DNA of 64,000 bases from Bacteroidota bacterium (lineage in GTDB: Bacteria > Bacteroidota > Bacteroidia > 2-12-FULL-35-15), in NCBI GenBank assembly GCA_025963775.1, contig JAOQAD010000037.1, positions 127,638-191,637 on the forward strand, in the 5' to 3' direction. A program made the position numbers and the translations under genes. Shown piece after piece: positions 1 through 9,124 of this stretch (its first letter is position 1; each line of letters starts with the position of its first letter). The notes beneath the pieces were generated by a model. It saw nothing but the letters and a program-made list of their open reading frames with translations, had not been told where the DNA came from and made no database searches.

Positions 1-1224
1 CCCGTTCGAGCTCACAATGGAATCAACAGAAGCGGGCGAACACAGTTGTTTGTTCTGGCTCACAATGCTGGCGGCAGTATATTGCGGGATCATAAACCCG
101 GAGTTCAATCCCGGCTCTGCGACCAGGAATGGCGGTAATCCCCGCAAACCGGAGATCAGCTGGTAGGTCCTTCTTTCGGAGATATTTCCTAATTCGGCCA
201 ATGCAATTGCTAAAAAATCAAGTGCAAGCGCGAGTGGCTGCCCGTGAAAATTTCCGCCGGAGATGATCTCATCTTCTTCAGGGAACACGGTCGGGTTATC
301 GGTAACGGAATTGATCTCCGTAAGGAAAACATGCTCCACGTACTGGAAAGTATCTTTCGAAGCGCCGTGTACCTGCGGGATACAGCGGAATGAATACGGA
401 TCCTGCACATGTTCTTTTTTACGCTGAATCAGTTCGCTTCCCAACAGAATTTTGCGCATGTTGTTCGCCGTGTCTATCTGTCCCTTGTGCGGGCGGATGC
501 TGTGAATATGCGGCTTAAAAGGATCGATGCGGCCATCGAAGGCTTCGAGTGAAATAGCGCCGGTAATATCGGCAAGGGCGCTGAGATTCCGGATCTGCAG
601 CAAACACCATACGCCATAAGCGCTCATGAACTGTGTGCCGTTCAGCAATGCCAGCCCTTCTTTTGATTTCAGCTGCACAGGCTCTAATTCCAGCTCTTTC
701 AGCACATCCGAGGCAGACTGTTTTACACCTTCGTAATACACTTCGCCCATTCCGAGCAAAGGCAGGCTCATGTGCGCCAGCGGTGCAAGGTCGCCGGAAG
801 CGCCAAGCGATCCCTGCTGGTAAATAACAGGCAATACATCGTGATTGAAAAAATCGATAAGGCGCTCAACAGTTTGCAGCTGCACAGCAGACTTCCCATA
901 CGCTACTGCCTGGATCTTCAGCAGCAGCATCAGCTTCACCACATCCTGCGGCACTTCATCGCCTGTTCCGCAGGCATGCGACATCACTAAATTTGTTTGC
1001 AGCTGCTCCAGCTCATTATCCGGGATCACCACATTGCACAAAGAGCCGAAACCTGTATTGATGCCATAAATAGGCTCTTCCTGCGATGCCATTTTGCGGT
1101 CGAGATACTCGCGGCAACGTGTAATGTTATTTTTCGCTTCTTCCGAAAGGACAAGCGTTTTGTTATTTTTGATGATCTCAGAGATGGTATCGAGATCGAG
1201 AAGGTCGGTTGTTATCTGGTGCAT
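1..1224 (-). CDS. hutH: Histidine/aromatic amino acid ammonia-lyase (HutH-like), 3' end truncated by window edge
   Basis: Reverse-strand translation from ATG at 1224 is open to the edge: MHQITTDLLDLDTISEIIKNNK...EEPIYGINTGFGSLCN...SHACGTGDEVPQ...GSLGASGDLAPLAHM (MIO-forming Ala-Ser-Gly)...SVTDNPTVF...HGQPLALALDFLAIALAELGNISERR. Not in the supplied ORF track because it has no stop in the window. Confidence 0.9.
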   Translation of the reverse strand, partial: MHQITTDLLDLDTISEIIKNNKTLVLSEEAKNNITRCREYLDRKMASQEEPIYGINTGFGSLCNVVIPDNELEQLQTNLVMSHACGTGDEVPQDVVKLMLLLKIQAVAYGKSAVQLQTVERLIDFFNHDVLPVIYQQGSLGASGDLAPLAHMSLPLLGMGEVYYEGVKQSASDVLKELELEPVQLKSKEGLALLNGTQFMSAYGVWCLLQIRNLSALADITGAISLEAFDGRIDPFKPHIHSIRPHKGQIDTANNMRKILLGSELIQRKKEHVQDPYSFRCIPQVHGASKDTFQYVEHVFLTEINSVTDNPTVFPEEDEIISGGNFHGQPLALALDFLAIALAELGNISERRTYQLISGLRGLPPFLVAEPGLNSGFMIPQYTAASIVSQNKQLCSPASVDSIVSSNG

Positions 1225-1261
1225 GTTTTTCTCACCGCAGAGACGCGGAGGCGCAAAGTTT

Positions 1262-1639
1262 TTAGTAATTATTTACATATCGTTTTATTCCGCTTTTAAC
1301 AAGCGGAACGTTAATATTTATTAAGAAGCCAAGTTTTTTACGCAGATAAGAAATTAATTGCGCCTCAAAAACCGGCAACATTGACTCAACCGATTTTAGC
1401 TCCAATATAATCTCATCTTCTACCAGGATGTCGATTTTAAATTCCTTTGACAGTTCAAAGCCTTTATATATTAACGGTACTGTTGCCTGGCTTACAGCCT
1501 TGATTCCTCTCAATTCAAATTCCTTCATTAAACATTTTTCATATACCGATTCAAGCAAGCCCGGACCCATTATTCGGTGAACAGCTATGCAAGCATCAAC
1601 AATTTCTCCTGATATTCGGTCATAATCCTTTTTCTCCAT
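1262..1639 (-). CDS. GxxExxY family protein (PD-(D/E)XK-like)
   Basis: 125 aa with GPGLLESVYEKCL and DEIILELKS motifs typical of the GxxExxY family. Confidence 0.9.
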   Translation of the reverse strand: MEKKDYDRISGEIVDACIAVHRIMGPGLLESVYEKCLMKEFELRGIKAVSQATVPLIYKGFELSKEFKIDILVEDEIILELKSVESMLPVFEAQLISYLRKKLGFLININVPLVKSGIKRYVNNY

Positions 1640-1682
1640 CGGTCAAGCAATTTTCTCTGCGCCTTAGCGCCTTTGCGGTAAA

Positions 1683-3059
1683 TTATTTTAGTTTTTCAAT
1701 TATACTTTCAATACTCATTTTCTCCTGCTCTCCCGAAGCCATATTTTTAAGGCTCAGCAGGCCGCTCTGCATTTCATCTCCGCCAATGATTACCACAAAA
1801 GGGACTTTTTTATCATCTGCATAGCTCATCTGCTTTTTCATTTTTGCTTTGGCATCCGGGTAAATTTCCGAATTGATACCGGCCTTGCGAACCTGCGCCA
1901 ACAATGGAAGACAGTAATTCTGCTCCGCTTCACCGAAGGTCACAAACAGCAATTTAGTGCTTGCAGCAACGGATTCAGGGTATAAATTTAATTCGTTCAG
2001 CACATCATAAATGCGGTCGGCACCGAAGGAAATCCCGACACCGCTCATGTTTGGCAAACCGAAAATGCCGGTAAGGTCGTCATAGCGCCCGCCGCCGCAG
2101 ATGCTGCTTGTGAGCGTTCCTGCATTTGCTTTTACTTCGAAGATGGCACCCGTGTAATAATTGAGTCCACGGGCAAGTGTGATGTCCAGCTCAACCTCCG
2201 CAGTAGTTAATGATAAGCTGGCTACTGTTTTAAAAATATATTCAACCTCTTCAATTCCTTTTAATCCTGTTTCAGAAGAAGCTAAAAGTGTTTTTAAAAA
2301 ATTGACTTTTTCAAGTGTTGTTCCCTTGAATTCGATCAATGGCTGCAGCTTTGCGATCGCTTCATCATTGAGGCCATTCTCCTTCAACTCTTTGTTCACG
2401 CCATCCACACCGATCTTATCAAGCTTATCGATAGCTACAGTAATTTCAATGATCCTTTCCTTTTCGCCGATCACTTCTGCAATACCGCTTAATATTTTTC
2501 TGTTGTTGATCTTGATGACAACCGGCATTTTCAGTTTTGTAAAAACATCATCGATCATCTGTACCAATTCCACTTCATTGATCAGCGAATTGCTCCCGAT
2601 CACATCTGCATCGCACTGGTAAAACTCACGGTAACGGCCTTTTGCAGGACGATCACCTCGCCAAACAGGCTGGATCTGGTAACGCTTGAAGGGAAATGTG
2701 ATCTCATGCTGGTGCTGCACCACGTAACGCGCAAATGGAACTGTAAGGTCATATCGCAACGCCTTTTCCGTAAGGTATTGTGAATTCACACTCTGGTTAA
2801 GCATGCGGTCAAAATCCTCCTTCGATTTGTCCTTTGTTTTCGATTCATGGATGCGTGAATTCAGAATTTTGAACAACAGCTGATCGCCTTCCTCACCGTA
2901 TTTTCCTGTCAACGTTTCAATGTTCTCCATCGCCGGCGTTTCGATCGGCAGATAGCCATAGCGCTGGAACACCTGTTTAATGGTATCAAAAATATAATTC
3001 CTTCTCACCATTTCCTGCGGTGAAAAATCGCGTGTGCCTTTTGGGATGCCTGGTTTCAT
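1683..3059 (-). CDS. hisS: Histidyl-tRNA synthetase
   Basis: 458 aa; [52 protein letters not shown] motifs of class II HisRS. Confidence 0.97.
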   Translation of the reverse strand: MKPGIPKGTRDFSPQEMVRRNYIFDTIKQVFQRYGYLPIETPAMENIETLTGKYGEEGDQLLFKILNSRIHESKTKDKSKEDFDRMLNQSVNSQYLTEKALRYDLTVPFARYVVQHQHEITFPFKRYQIQPVWRGDRPAKGRYREFYQCDADVIGSNSLINEVELVQMIDDVFTKLKMPVVIKINNRKILSGIAEVIGEKERIIEITVAIDKLDKIGVDGVNKELKENGLNDEAIAKLQPLIEFKGTTLEKVNFLKTLLASSETGLKGIEEVEYIFKTVASLSLTTAEVELDITLARGLNYYTGAIFEVKANAGTLTSSICGGGRYDDLTGIFGLPNMSGVGISFGADRIYDVLNELNLYPESVAASTKLLFVTFGEAEQNYCLPLLAQVRKAGINSEIYPDAKAKMKKQMSYADDKKVPFVVIIGGDEMQSGLLSLKNMASGEQEKMSIESIIEKLK

Positions 3060-3300
3060 ACTGATTATTTAATGTTTTCGCAAAGACAAAGTTTGAAGGA
3101 TTAACCTCTTCGCGTGCTTTGCGTCTTTGCGAGACATAACTTCCGGACACGAATATCGTGATTTTTTGCTTTCTCCGCCCAGCTGTTTGTCACCAAATAT
3201 CCCCCACTCGTCCCTGCTAATAACGCATTCCTATAAAAGCCAGCCGGAGATCGGCAAAGAATGCTATTTTTGTACCTCTTAAAACTGAAACAATCTTATT

Positions 3301-5448
3301 ATGAAGAAGATATACACCCTGATCGCTGCCCTTTTTATTGCCGGGGCCGGAATTGCAGATGAAGGCATGTGGCTTCCTGCGCTTTTAAAGAACAACTATG
3401 AGCAGATGCAGAAGCTCGGCTTAAAGCTTACTGCCGAGCAATTGTATGATGTGAACCACAGCAGCCTCAAGGATGCGGTAGTATGGTTCAACGGCGGATG
3501 CACCTCGGAGATCATTTCCGACCAGGGATTGCTGCTTACCAACCACCACTGCGGCTATGAGGCCATTGCCAATCACAGCACCACTGCCAACAACATCCTC
3601 GACAATGGATTCTGGGCAAAATCATACGCAGAGGAAATGCCGAATGAAGGCATGTGGATCTCGATCCTTGTTCGCATGGAAGATGTGAGTGACCGCGTGA
3701 ACAAAGCGCTTGCAGGCCTTGATGCAAAAACAGCCGATGCAAAAAGGGCAGAGATCTTTAAAGCGATCGAACAGGAAGTGAAGAAAGAAGGCTACGATGC
3801 ACAGGTGAAATCCATGTTCAAAGACAACGCTTTTTACCTGTTTGTATTTGAAAAATTCACCGACATCCGCCTTGTTGCAGCACCGCCACAATCCATCGGG
3901 AAATTCGGTGGCGACACCGACAACTGGATGTGGCCGCGCCATACAGCAGATTTTTCCATGTTCCGCATCTATGCGAACAAAGATAACAAGCCTGCTCCGT
4001 ACTCAAGAGATAATGTGCCTTACAAGCCGAAAAAGTCGCTGCCGGTTTCCATCAAAGGATTGAATGAAGGCGATTATACAATGATCTACGGTTTCCCGGG
4101 AAGGACCAACCGCTATGAAACATCATACGGCATCCAGCTGGCGATCGACAAGATCAATCCTGCCATTGTTGCTTTGCGCGATGTGCGCTTAAATGCATGG
4201 AAAGAGGAAATGGACAAGAGTGACAGTGTACGTTTGCTGATGTCGTCACAGTTTGCAAAGATCTCCAACTACTGGAAATATTATATCGGCCAGACCGAAC
4301 AGCTGAAGCATTTAAAAGTACTGCAGGAAAAACAGGAAACTGAAAAGCAGTTTGCCGACTGGAGCAAAAACAATGCTGAGTACGCTTCCATTCTTACAAA
4401 CTTTGAGAATGCCTACAAGGATTATAACAACTATGCGCTGCACGCAACCTATTTCAGGGAAGGCGTTACAGGCTCCTCCATCATTGCCTTTGCGGCGAAT
4501 TATACCGCACTGGAAAAAGCACTGAAAGCCGATAAGCAGGATGCTGCCGAGATCAAAAAAACGGTGGATGCGATCAAAGCTGCGGAAGAGAATTTTTACA
4601 AATCATTCAATGCAAAATCGGAAGAGAAGATCCTTGCACGCTTAACACAATTATTTTACGAGAACATTCCTGCAAGCCAGCATCCGCAATACTTAACGAA
4701 CCTTGTGAAGAAAAGTAAAGGAAACAGCACAAGCGAAAAGATGGATGCCTTTGCGAAAAAAGTCTTTGAAAAAAGCTTCATGTCCTCAAAGGAAAAAACA
4801 GACAAGTTCCTTGAAAAGCCGGAGTTGAAAAAACTGGAAGCAGACCCTGCTTATGCTTATTTCAAAGCGTTCCTGGAAAACTACCTCACGAACATCAAGC
4901 CGCACATTGATGCGTTCAACGCAGTGAATGCAGCGGAAGGAAAAAAATATGTGAAGGCACTGATGGAAATGACCGGCGGAAAAAATTTCTACCCCGATGC
5001 CAACAGCACCCTGCGCCTTACTTACGGAAGCGTTAAAGCTTACCAGCCGAAAGACGGCGTGGAATACAGTTATTACACTACTTTAAGCGGTGTGATGGAA
5101 AAAGAAAATCCGGCGCAGTTTGAATTCCAGGTGCCTGCTAAATTAAAAGAGCTTTACAAAACGAAAAATTACGGGCAGTATGCAAATGCCAACGGCGACA
5201 TCAATGTGGCATTTATCAGTAACAACGACATTACCGGCGGGAACTCAGGAAGCCCTGTGATCAACGGAAACGGCGAGCTGGTTGGACTTGCATTCGACGG
5301 CAACTGGGAAGCGATGAGCGGCGATATCTATTTCGACCAGAAATACAAACGCACCATCAGCGTCGACATCCGTTACGTACTGTTCCTGATCGACAAGTTC
5401 GGCGGGGCACAAAACTTAATTGATGAGATGAAGATCGTGAAGAATTAG
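3301..5448 (+). CDS. S46 family peptidase (DPP7/DPP11 type, probably DPP7-like)
   Basis: 715 aa with signal peptide; LLTNHHCGYEAI and GGNSGSPVINGNGELVGLAFDGNWEAMSGDI; Gly in FDGNWE is the position I recall as Arg in DPP11. Confidence 0.93.
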   Translation: MKKIYTLIAALFIAGAGIADEGMWLPALLKNNYEQMQKLGLKLTAEQLYDVNHSSLKDAVVWFNGGCTSEIISDQGLLLTNHHCGYEAIANHSTTANNILDNGFWAKSYAEEMPNEGMWISILVRMEDVSDRVNKALAGLDAKTADAKRAEIFKAIEQEVKKEGYDAQVKSMFKDNAFYLFVFEKFTDIRLVAAPPQSIGKFGGDTDNWMWPRHTADFSMFRIYANKDNKPAPYSRDNVPYKPKKSLPVSIKGLNEGDYTMIYGFPGRTNRYETSYGIQLAIDKINPAIVALRDVRLNAWKEEMDKSDSVRLLMSSQFAKISNYWKYYIGQTEQLKHLKVLQEKQETEKQFADWSKNNAEYASILTNFENAYKDYNNYALHATYFREGVTGSSIIAFAANYTALEKALKADKQDAAEIKKTVDAIKAAEENFYKSFNAKSEEKILARLTQLFYENIPASQHPQYLTNLVKKSKGNSTSEKMDAFAKKVFEKSFMSSKEKTDKFLEKPELKKLEADPAYAYFKAFLENYLTNIKPHIDAFNAVNAAEGKKYVKALMEMTGGKNFYPDANSTLRLTYGSVKAYQPKDGVEYSYYTTLSGVMEKENPAQFEFQVPAKLKELYKTKNYGQYANANGDINVAFISNNDITGGNSGSPVINGNGELVGLAFDGNWEAMSGDIYFDQKYKRTISVDIRYVLFLIDKFGGAQNLIDEMKIVKN

Positions 5449-5487
5449 TTACTCAGGCATAAAGAAGACTTAGTATCATTAAGAATA

Positions 5488-5523
5488 TTTAAAGCCTTGT
5501 TCAAAAATGAACAGGGCTTTAAA
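5488..5523. terminator. Hairpin terminator (bidirectional)
   Basis: TTTAAAGCCTTGTTC-AAAAAT-GAACAGGGCTTTAAA, between the S46 peptidase end and the convergent cassette end. Confidence 0.75.
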
Positions 5524-5531
5524 TTTAATAA

Positions 5532-6122
5532 CTAATTTAAATGCGTTTCAAGAAATTTTCTTAACGGTTCCAATGCAGGTGATGTCAGATCCCAATGGTC
5601 TTTTCTTAAATAATTTCTATATTTTTCATCTGCATGTTTTTCTCTTTCCTTCCTTTCCTTTTTTGAAAGTAACGAATCAACGTATGCATACACTCTGGTC
5701 TTTAAAATTGGTGGATTGAACCGATCATCTGCTTTTAAACATTCTTCAAAACTATCAAAACAATCAAAGATTACCTTATTAGATTTAGGTACCACACTTA
5801 TTAATAAGTGCTCTAAAGTTCCTGAATCTTTATTATTAGGAAAAAGGAACTGAACAAAACTAATCTTTAAGTTCCTCTTAACACTTTCTAATCTATCTAA
5901 AGTACTTTTGTGACCTTCATCTGCGTCAAAAATCAATAGATTTATACCATCATTATCTGTATTTCGCTGAAAGTCTATAATACTGTTATTAAGTGCAGCC
6001 TCATCATTACCACTCAATATTATAAAATTAGATTCATCAACACTCAAATCTAAACTTTTCAAGAAATCAATTAAAAAACGTCTATCGGCTTCGCCTTCAA
6101 CAAAGAACTTGATCTTCTTCAT
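5532..6122 (-). CDS. DUF3226 / TOPRIM-like protein, second gene of an ATPase + TOPRIM pair
   Basis: 196 aa; KFFVEGEADRRFL (Glu motif) and NLLIFDADEG (DxD motif) typical of TOPRIM-like folds; 1 nt after the stop of the upstream AAA gene. Confidence 0.8.
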   Translation of the reverse strand: MKKIKFFVEGEADRRFLIDFLKSLDLSVDESNFIILSGNDEAALNNSIIDFQRNTDNDGINLLIFDADEGHKSTLDRLESVKRNLKISFVQFLFPNNKDSGTLEHLLISVVPKSNKVIFDCFDSFEECLKADDRFNPPILKTRVYAYVDSLLSKKERKEREKHADEKYRNYLRKDHWDLTSPALEPLRKFLETHLN

Positions 6123-6123
6123 A

Positions 6124-7197
6124 TTACTTGCCTCCTCTTACCTCATTTCCCATGTTTAAAGCAGTCTCAAACTGTTCAAAATTATAGGTATATGCCTTTG
6201 TTTCTCCATTCTTAATTTTTTCAACTAAAAAATGTCTAGCATTATCTTGATTTAAAATCATGTCCTCATCTTCCAAGGCCTCTTTAAAATATTTGAGACA
6301 CTCCAAATTATGAGTTGAGGCAAATATTTGAACATCATTGTTTATAGCAGATTTTATTATCGTTTTCCAAAAACCTTTAAACCTACTATAATGAATTCCT
6401 GTATCTATTTCATCTATCATTAGTCGCTGTCCCCTCACCATTTCAATTTCAAGCAGAATTCGAAACAATTTATTAGCTCCTTCTCCAAACATGGACAATG
6501 GAATTAGTTCGTCAATATTCTTTATTCTAATATAAATTAGTGAAACGTTATTCATTTCACTTGGCACTATTTCAATGTCTTCAATTTCATTAATAAAGAA
6601 GTTTAATGAATTTAAAAACATTGATTTTGATTTTTGGCTTTTTTGTATGTTTTCAGAATAAAATCCTATTAAGTCATTCCGATAACCTGTGGTGTAAAAT
6701 ATCATAGGAGAATACGGATATTTCCCTAAACCATTAAACATCAAATCAATAGCAAAATCTTGATTATTTCTCTCTAAAATAGAAACATACCTAAGTTTGG
6801 GACTTATCAAAAGTTTATTTTTCAGCTTTTCCAATTGAGATTGTTCTAATTTATCAATTGAAGATGTTCTTAAAATAAAGCTATTCTTTTCCGCATTAAT
6901 ATATTGGGTAACATATTGTATTAAACTTGATTTTGTTTGTTTGTTAAAATAATAAGAAAGAAAATCAAATTCCTCTTTTACTGAAGTCAGGTTATTCCTT
7001 TCTGTAAATGCGTGAAAGTAATAACTATTTAGCTTTTCTAACTCTTCTGAAAACAAAAGCGCTTCTAAGATAGACGTCTTTCCAACATTATTATCTCCAG
7101 CAATCAAGTTAAATTGGCCAATATTGTTCATCTCAAAGGACTGTAAGCCCTTGAAATTCTCAATCTTAAAATACTTTAGATGTTTATTGTTATCCAT
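6124..7197 (-). CDS. AAA family ATPase (OLD/AAA_15/AAA_21-like)
   Basis: 357 aa; Walker A NLIAGDNNVGKTSILEALL; signature-like MFGEGANKLFRILLEIE; Walker B RLMIDEIDTGIHYS; H-loop IFASTHNLECL. Confidence 0.88.
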   Translation of the reverse strand: MDNNKHLKYFKIENFKGLQSFEMNNIGQFNLIAGDNNVGKTSILEALLFSEELEKLNSYYFHAFTERNNLTSVKEEFDFLSYYFNKQTKSSLIQYVTQYINAEKNSFILRTSSIDKLEQSQLEKLKNKLLISPKLRYVSILERNNQDFAIDLMFNGLGKYPYSPMIFYTTGYRNDLIGFYSENIQKSQKSKSMFLNSLNFFINEIEDIEIVPSEMNNVSLIYIRIKNIDELIPLSMFGEGANKLFRILLEIEMVRGQRLMIDEIDTGIHYSRFKGFWKTIIKSAINNDVQIFASTHNLECLKYFKEALEDEDMILNQDNARHFLVEKIKNGETKAYTYNFEQFETALNMGNEVRGGK

Positions 7198-7235
7198 ATG
7201 GATTTTTATAATTTCATATAAAGGTATAAAATTAA

Positions 7236-8921
7236 CTAAACTGTCAATTTCTTATACCTCACCCTTTTCGGCTCCACATTACCTAGTCGTTTCTTCCTGT
7301 TCTCTTCGTATTCGGAGTAACCTCCTTCAAAGTAGTACACGCTCGAATCACCTTCAAATGCAAGGATATGCGTACACACGCGATCCAGGAACCACCTGTC
7401 GTGGCTGATGATCACAGCGCAGCCTGCAAAATTTTCCAAGCCTTCCTCGAGTGCACGGAGTGTGTTTACATCCAGGTCATTGGTAGGCTCATCCAGCAGC
7501 AATACGTTGCCTTCTTCCTTCAATGCCATCGCGAGGTGCAAACGGTTGCGCTCTCCACCGGAAAGAATACCGCATTTTTTTCCCTGGTCGGATCCGGCAA
7601 AATTAAAGCGTGAAATATACGCCCTCGCATTCATTGTTTTTCCGCCAAGCATAATGTTTTCAGCTCCTCCGCTCAATACATCGTAAATTGATTTCTCAGG
7701 ATCGATGCCGGAGTGCGACTGGTCCACATACGCGATCTTCACAGTAGGCCCAACCTTGAACTCGCCTGCAGTCGGCTTTTCCTGTCCCATGATCATACGG
7801 AACAAGGTGGTTTTACCGGCACCGTTCGGCCCGATGATCCCCACAATTCCTGCAGGAGGCAATTTGAAATTCAGGTTTTCATATAATAAGCGGTCGCCAT
7901 ACGCCTTGGAAACACCCTGTGCTTCGATCACTTCATTACCCAAACGTGGCCCGTTCGGAATGTAGAGCTCCAGCTTATCTTCCATCGCCCTTGCATCTTC
8001 GCCGAGCAATTTCTCATAGTTCTGTAAACGCGCTTTTGATTTTGCCTGGCGGCCTTTTGCACCCTGGCGAACCCAATCCAGCTCGCGCATCAGCGTTTTC
8101 TGGCGCTTGCTTTCTGTCTTCTCTTCCTGTGCCAAACGCTTTTGTTTCTGGTCCAGCCATTCGGAATAATTTCCTTTCCATGGAATGCCTTCTCCCCTGT
8201 CGAGCTCAAGAATCCAGCCGGCAACGTTATCAAGGAAATAACGATCGTGGGTTACCGCGATCACTGTTCCTTTGTAATGCTGCAAATGCTGCTCCAGCCA
8301 GTCTACCGATTCCGCATCAAGGTGATTGGTCGGCTCATCCAGCAAGAGGATCTCCGGCTCCTGGATCAGCAGGCGGCACAATGCAACGCGCCTGCGCTCG
8401 CCACCGGAAAGATTTTTGATCGGGGTATCGCTTTCAGGGCAGCGCAATGCTTCCATTGCCTGCTCCAGCCGGTTATCAAGGTTCCAGAGGTCGAGCTGGT
8501 CGATCTGCTCCTGCAGGTATGCCTGGCGGTTGATCAGCTTTTCCATTTTATCCGGGTCATCGAGGTATTCCGGCTCTGCGAATTTATTGTTCACATCATC
8601 GTATTCTTTGAGGATGTTCACATGCTCCATAGCGCCTTCACGCACCACTTCCAGCACGGTTTTAGTATCATCGAGGATTGGCTCCTGCTCGAGGTAGCCC
8701 ACACGGTAGCCCGGTGAAAAATGGATCTCTCCCTGGTAATTCTTCTCGAGCCCCGCAATGATCTTCATCAGCGTGGATTTACCCGAGCCGTTCAAACCGA
8801 GGATCCCGATCTTCGCACCGTAGTAGAACGATAAATAAATATCCTTTAAAATTGTTTTGCCTGTAGGTAACGTACGACTTACGTTCACCATCGAAAAAAT
8901 TATTTGTCTGCCTTCTGACAT
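7236..8921 (-). CDS. ettA: Energy-dependent translational throttle protein EttA (ABC-F)
   Basis: 561 aa, two ABC cassettes (LGLNGSGKST, IGPNGAGKTT; LSGGERRRVALCRLL, LSGGERNRLHLAMAL), C-terminus RKKRLGNVEPKRVRYKKL. Confidence 0.95.
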   Translation of the reverse strand: MSEGRQIIFSMVNVSRTLPTGKTILKDIYLSFYYGAKIGILGLNGSGKSTLMKIIAGLEKNYQGEIHFSPGYRVGYLEQEPILDDTKTVLEVVREGAMEHVNILKEYDDVNNKFAEPEYLDDPDKMEKLINRQAYLQEQIDQLDLWNLDNRLEQAMEALRCPESDTPIKNLSGGERRRVALCRLLIQEPEILLLDEPTNHLDAESVDWLEQHLQHYKGTVIAVTHDRYFLDNVAGWILELDRGEGIPWKGNYSEWLDQKQKRLAQEEKTESKRQKTLMRELDWVRQGAKGRQAKSKARLQNYEKLLGEDARAMEDKLELYIPNGPRLGNEVIEAQGVSKAYGDRLLYENLNFKLPPAGIVGIIGPNGAGKTTLFRMIMGQEKPTAGEFKVGPTVKIAYVDQSHSGIDPEKSIYDVLSGGAENIMLGGKTMNARAYISRFNFAGSDQGKKCGILSGGERNRLHLAMALKEEGNVLLLDEPTNDLDVNTLRALEEGLENFAGCAVIISHDRWFLDRVCTHILAFEGDSSVYYFEGGYSEYEENRKKRLGNVEPKRVRYKKLTV

Positions 8922-9066
8922 GTTTTAATATATGATTTGTTGAATTTTAGATTTACTGGATTAAATATAAACAGGGCCTGCCGTTTAAAATTTGACAGGC
9001 TGCAAATATCGTAAATTCCGGGGAGAAAATCAGCTTATGACATGGGAAAGTCTTACATAAAATCAG

Positions 9067-9087
9067 AGGTACCAATTTGGCACCTCC
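9067..9087. promoter_or_regulatory. Candidate operator: 21-bp near-palindrome upstream of the ORF6N gene
   Basis: GAGGTACCAATTTGGCACCTC; 9 of 10 arm positions complementary; repeated at 9337-9357. Confidence 0.6.
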
Positions 9088-9124
9088 AAATAATGGTTTA
9101 GATTTGCGAACCTAAAAAATTTAT

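Noticed and set aside
9067-9087. Interpretation of the palindrome upstream of ORF6N as a transcription terminator
   Set aside because: No T-tract follows, both adjacent genes (ettA and ORF6N) diverge from this region, and the same sequence recurs inside the coding region, which favours a protein-binding site.
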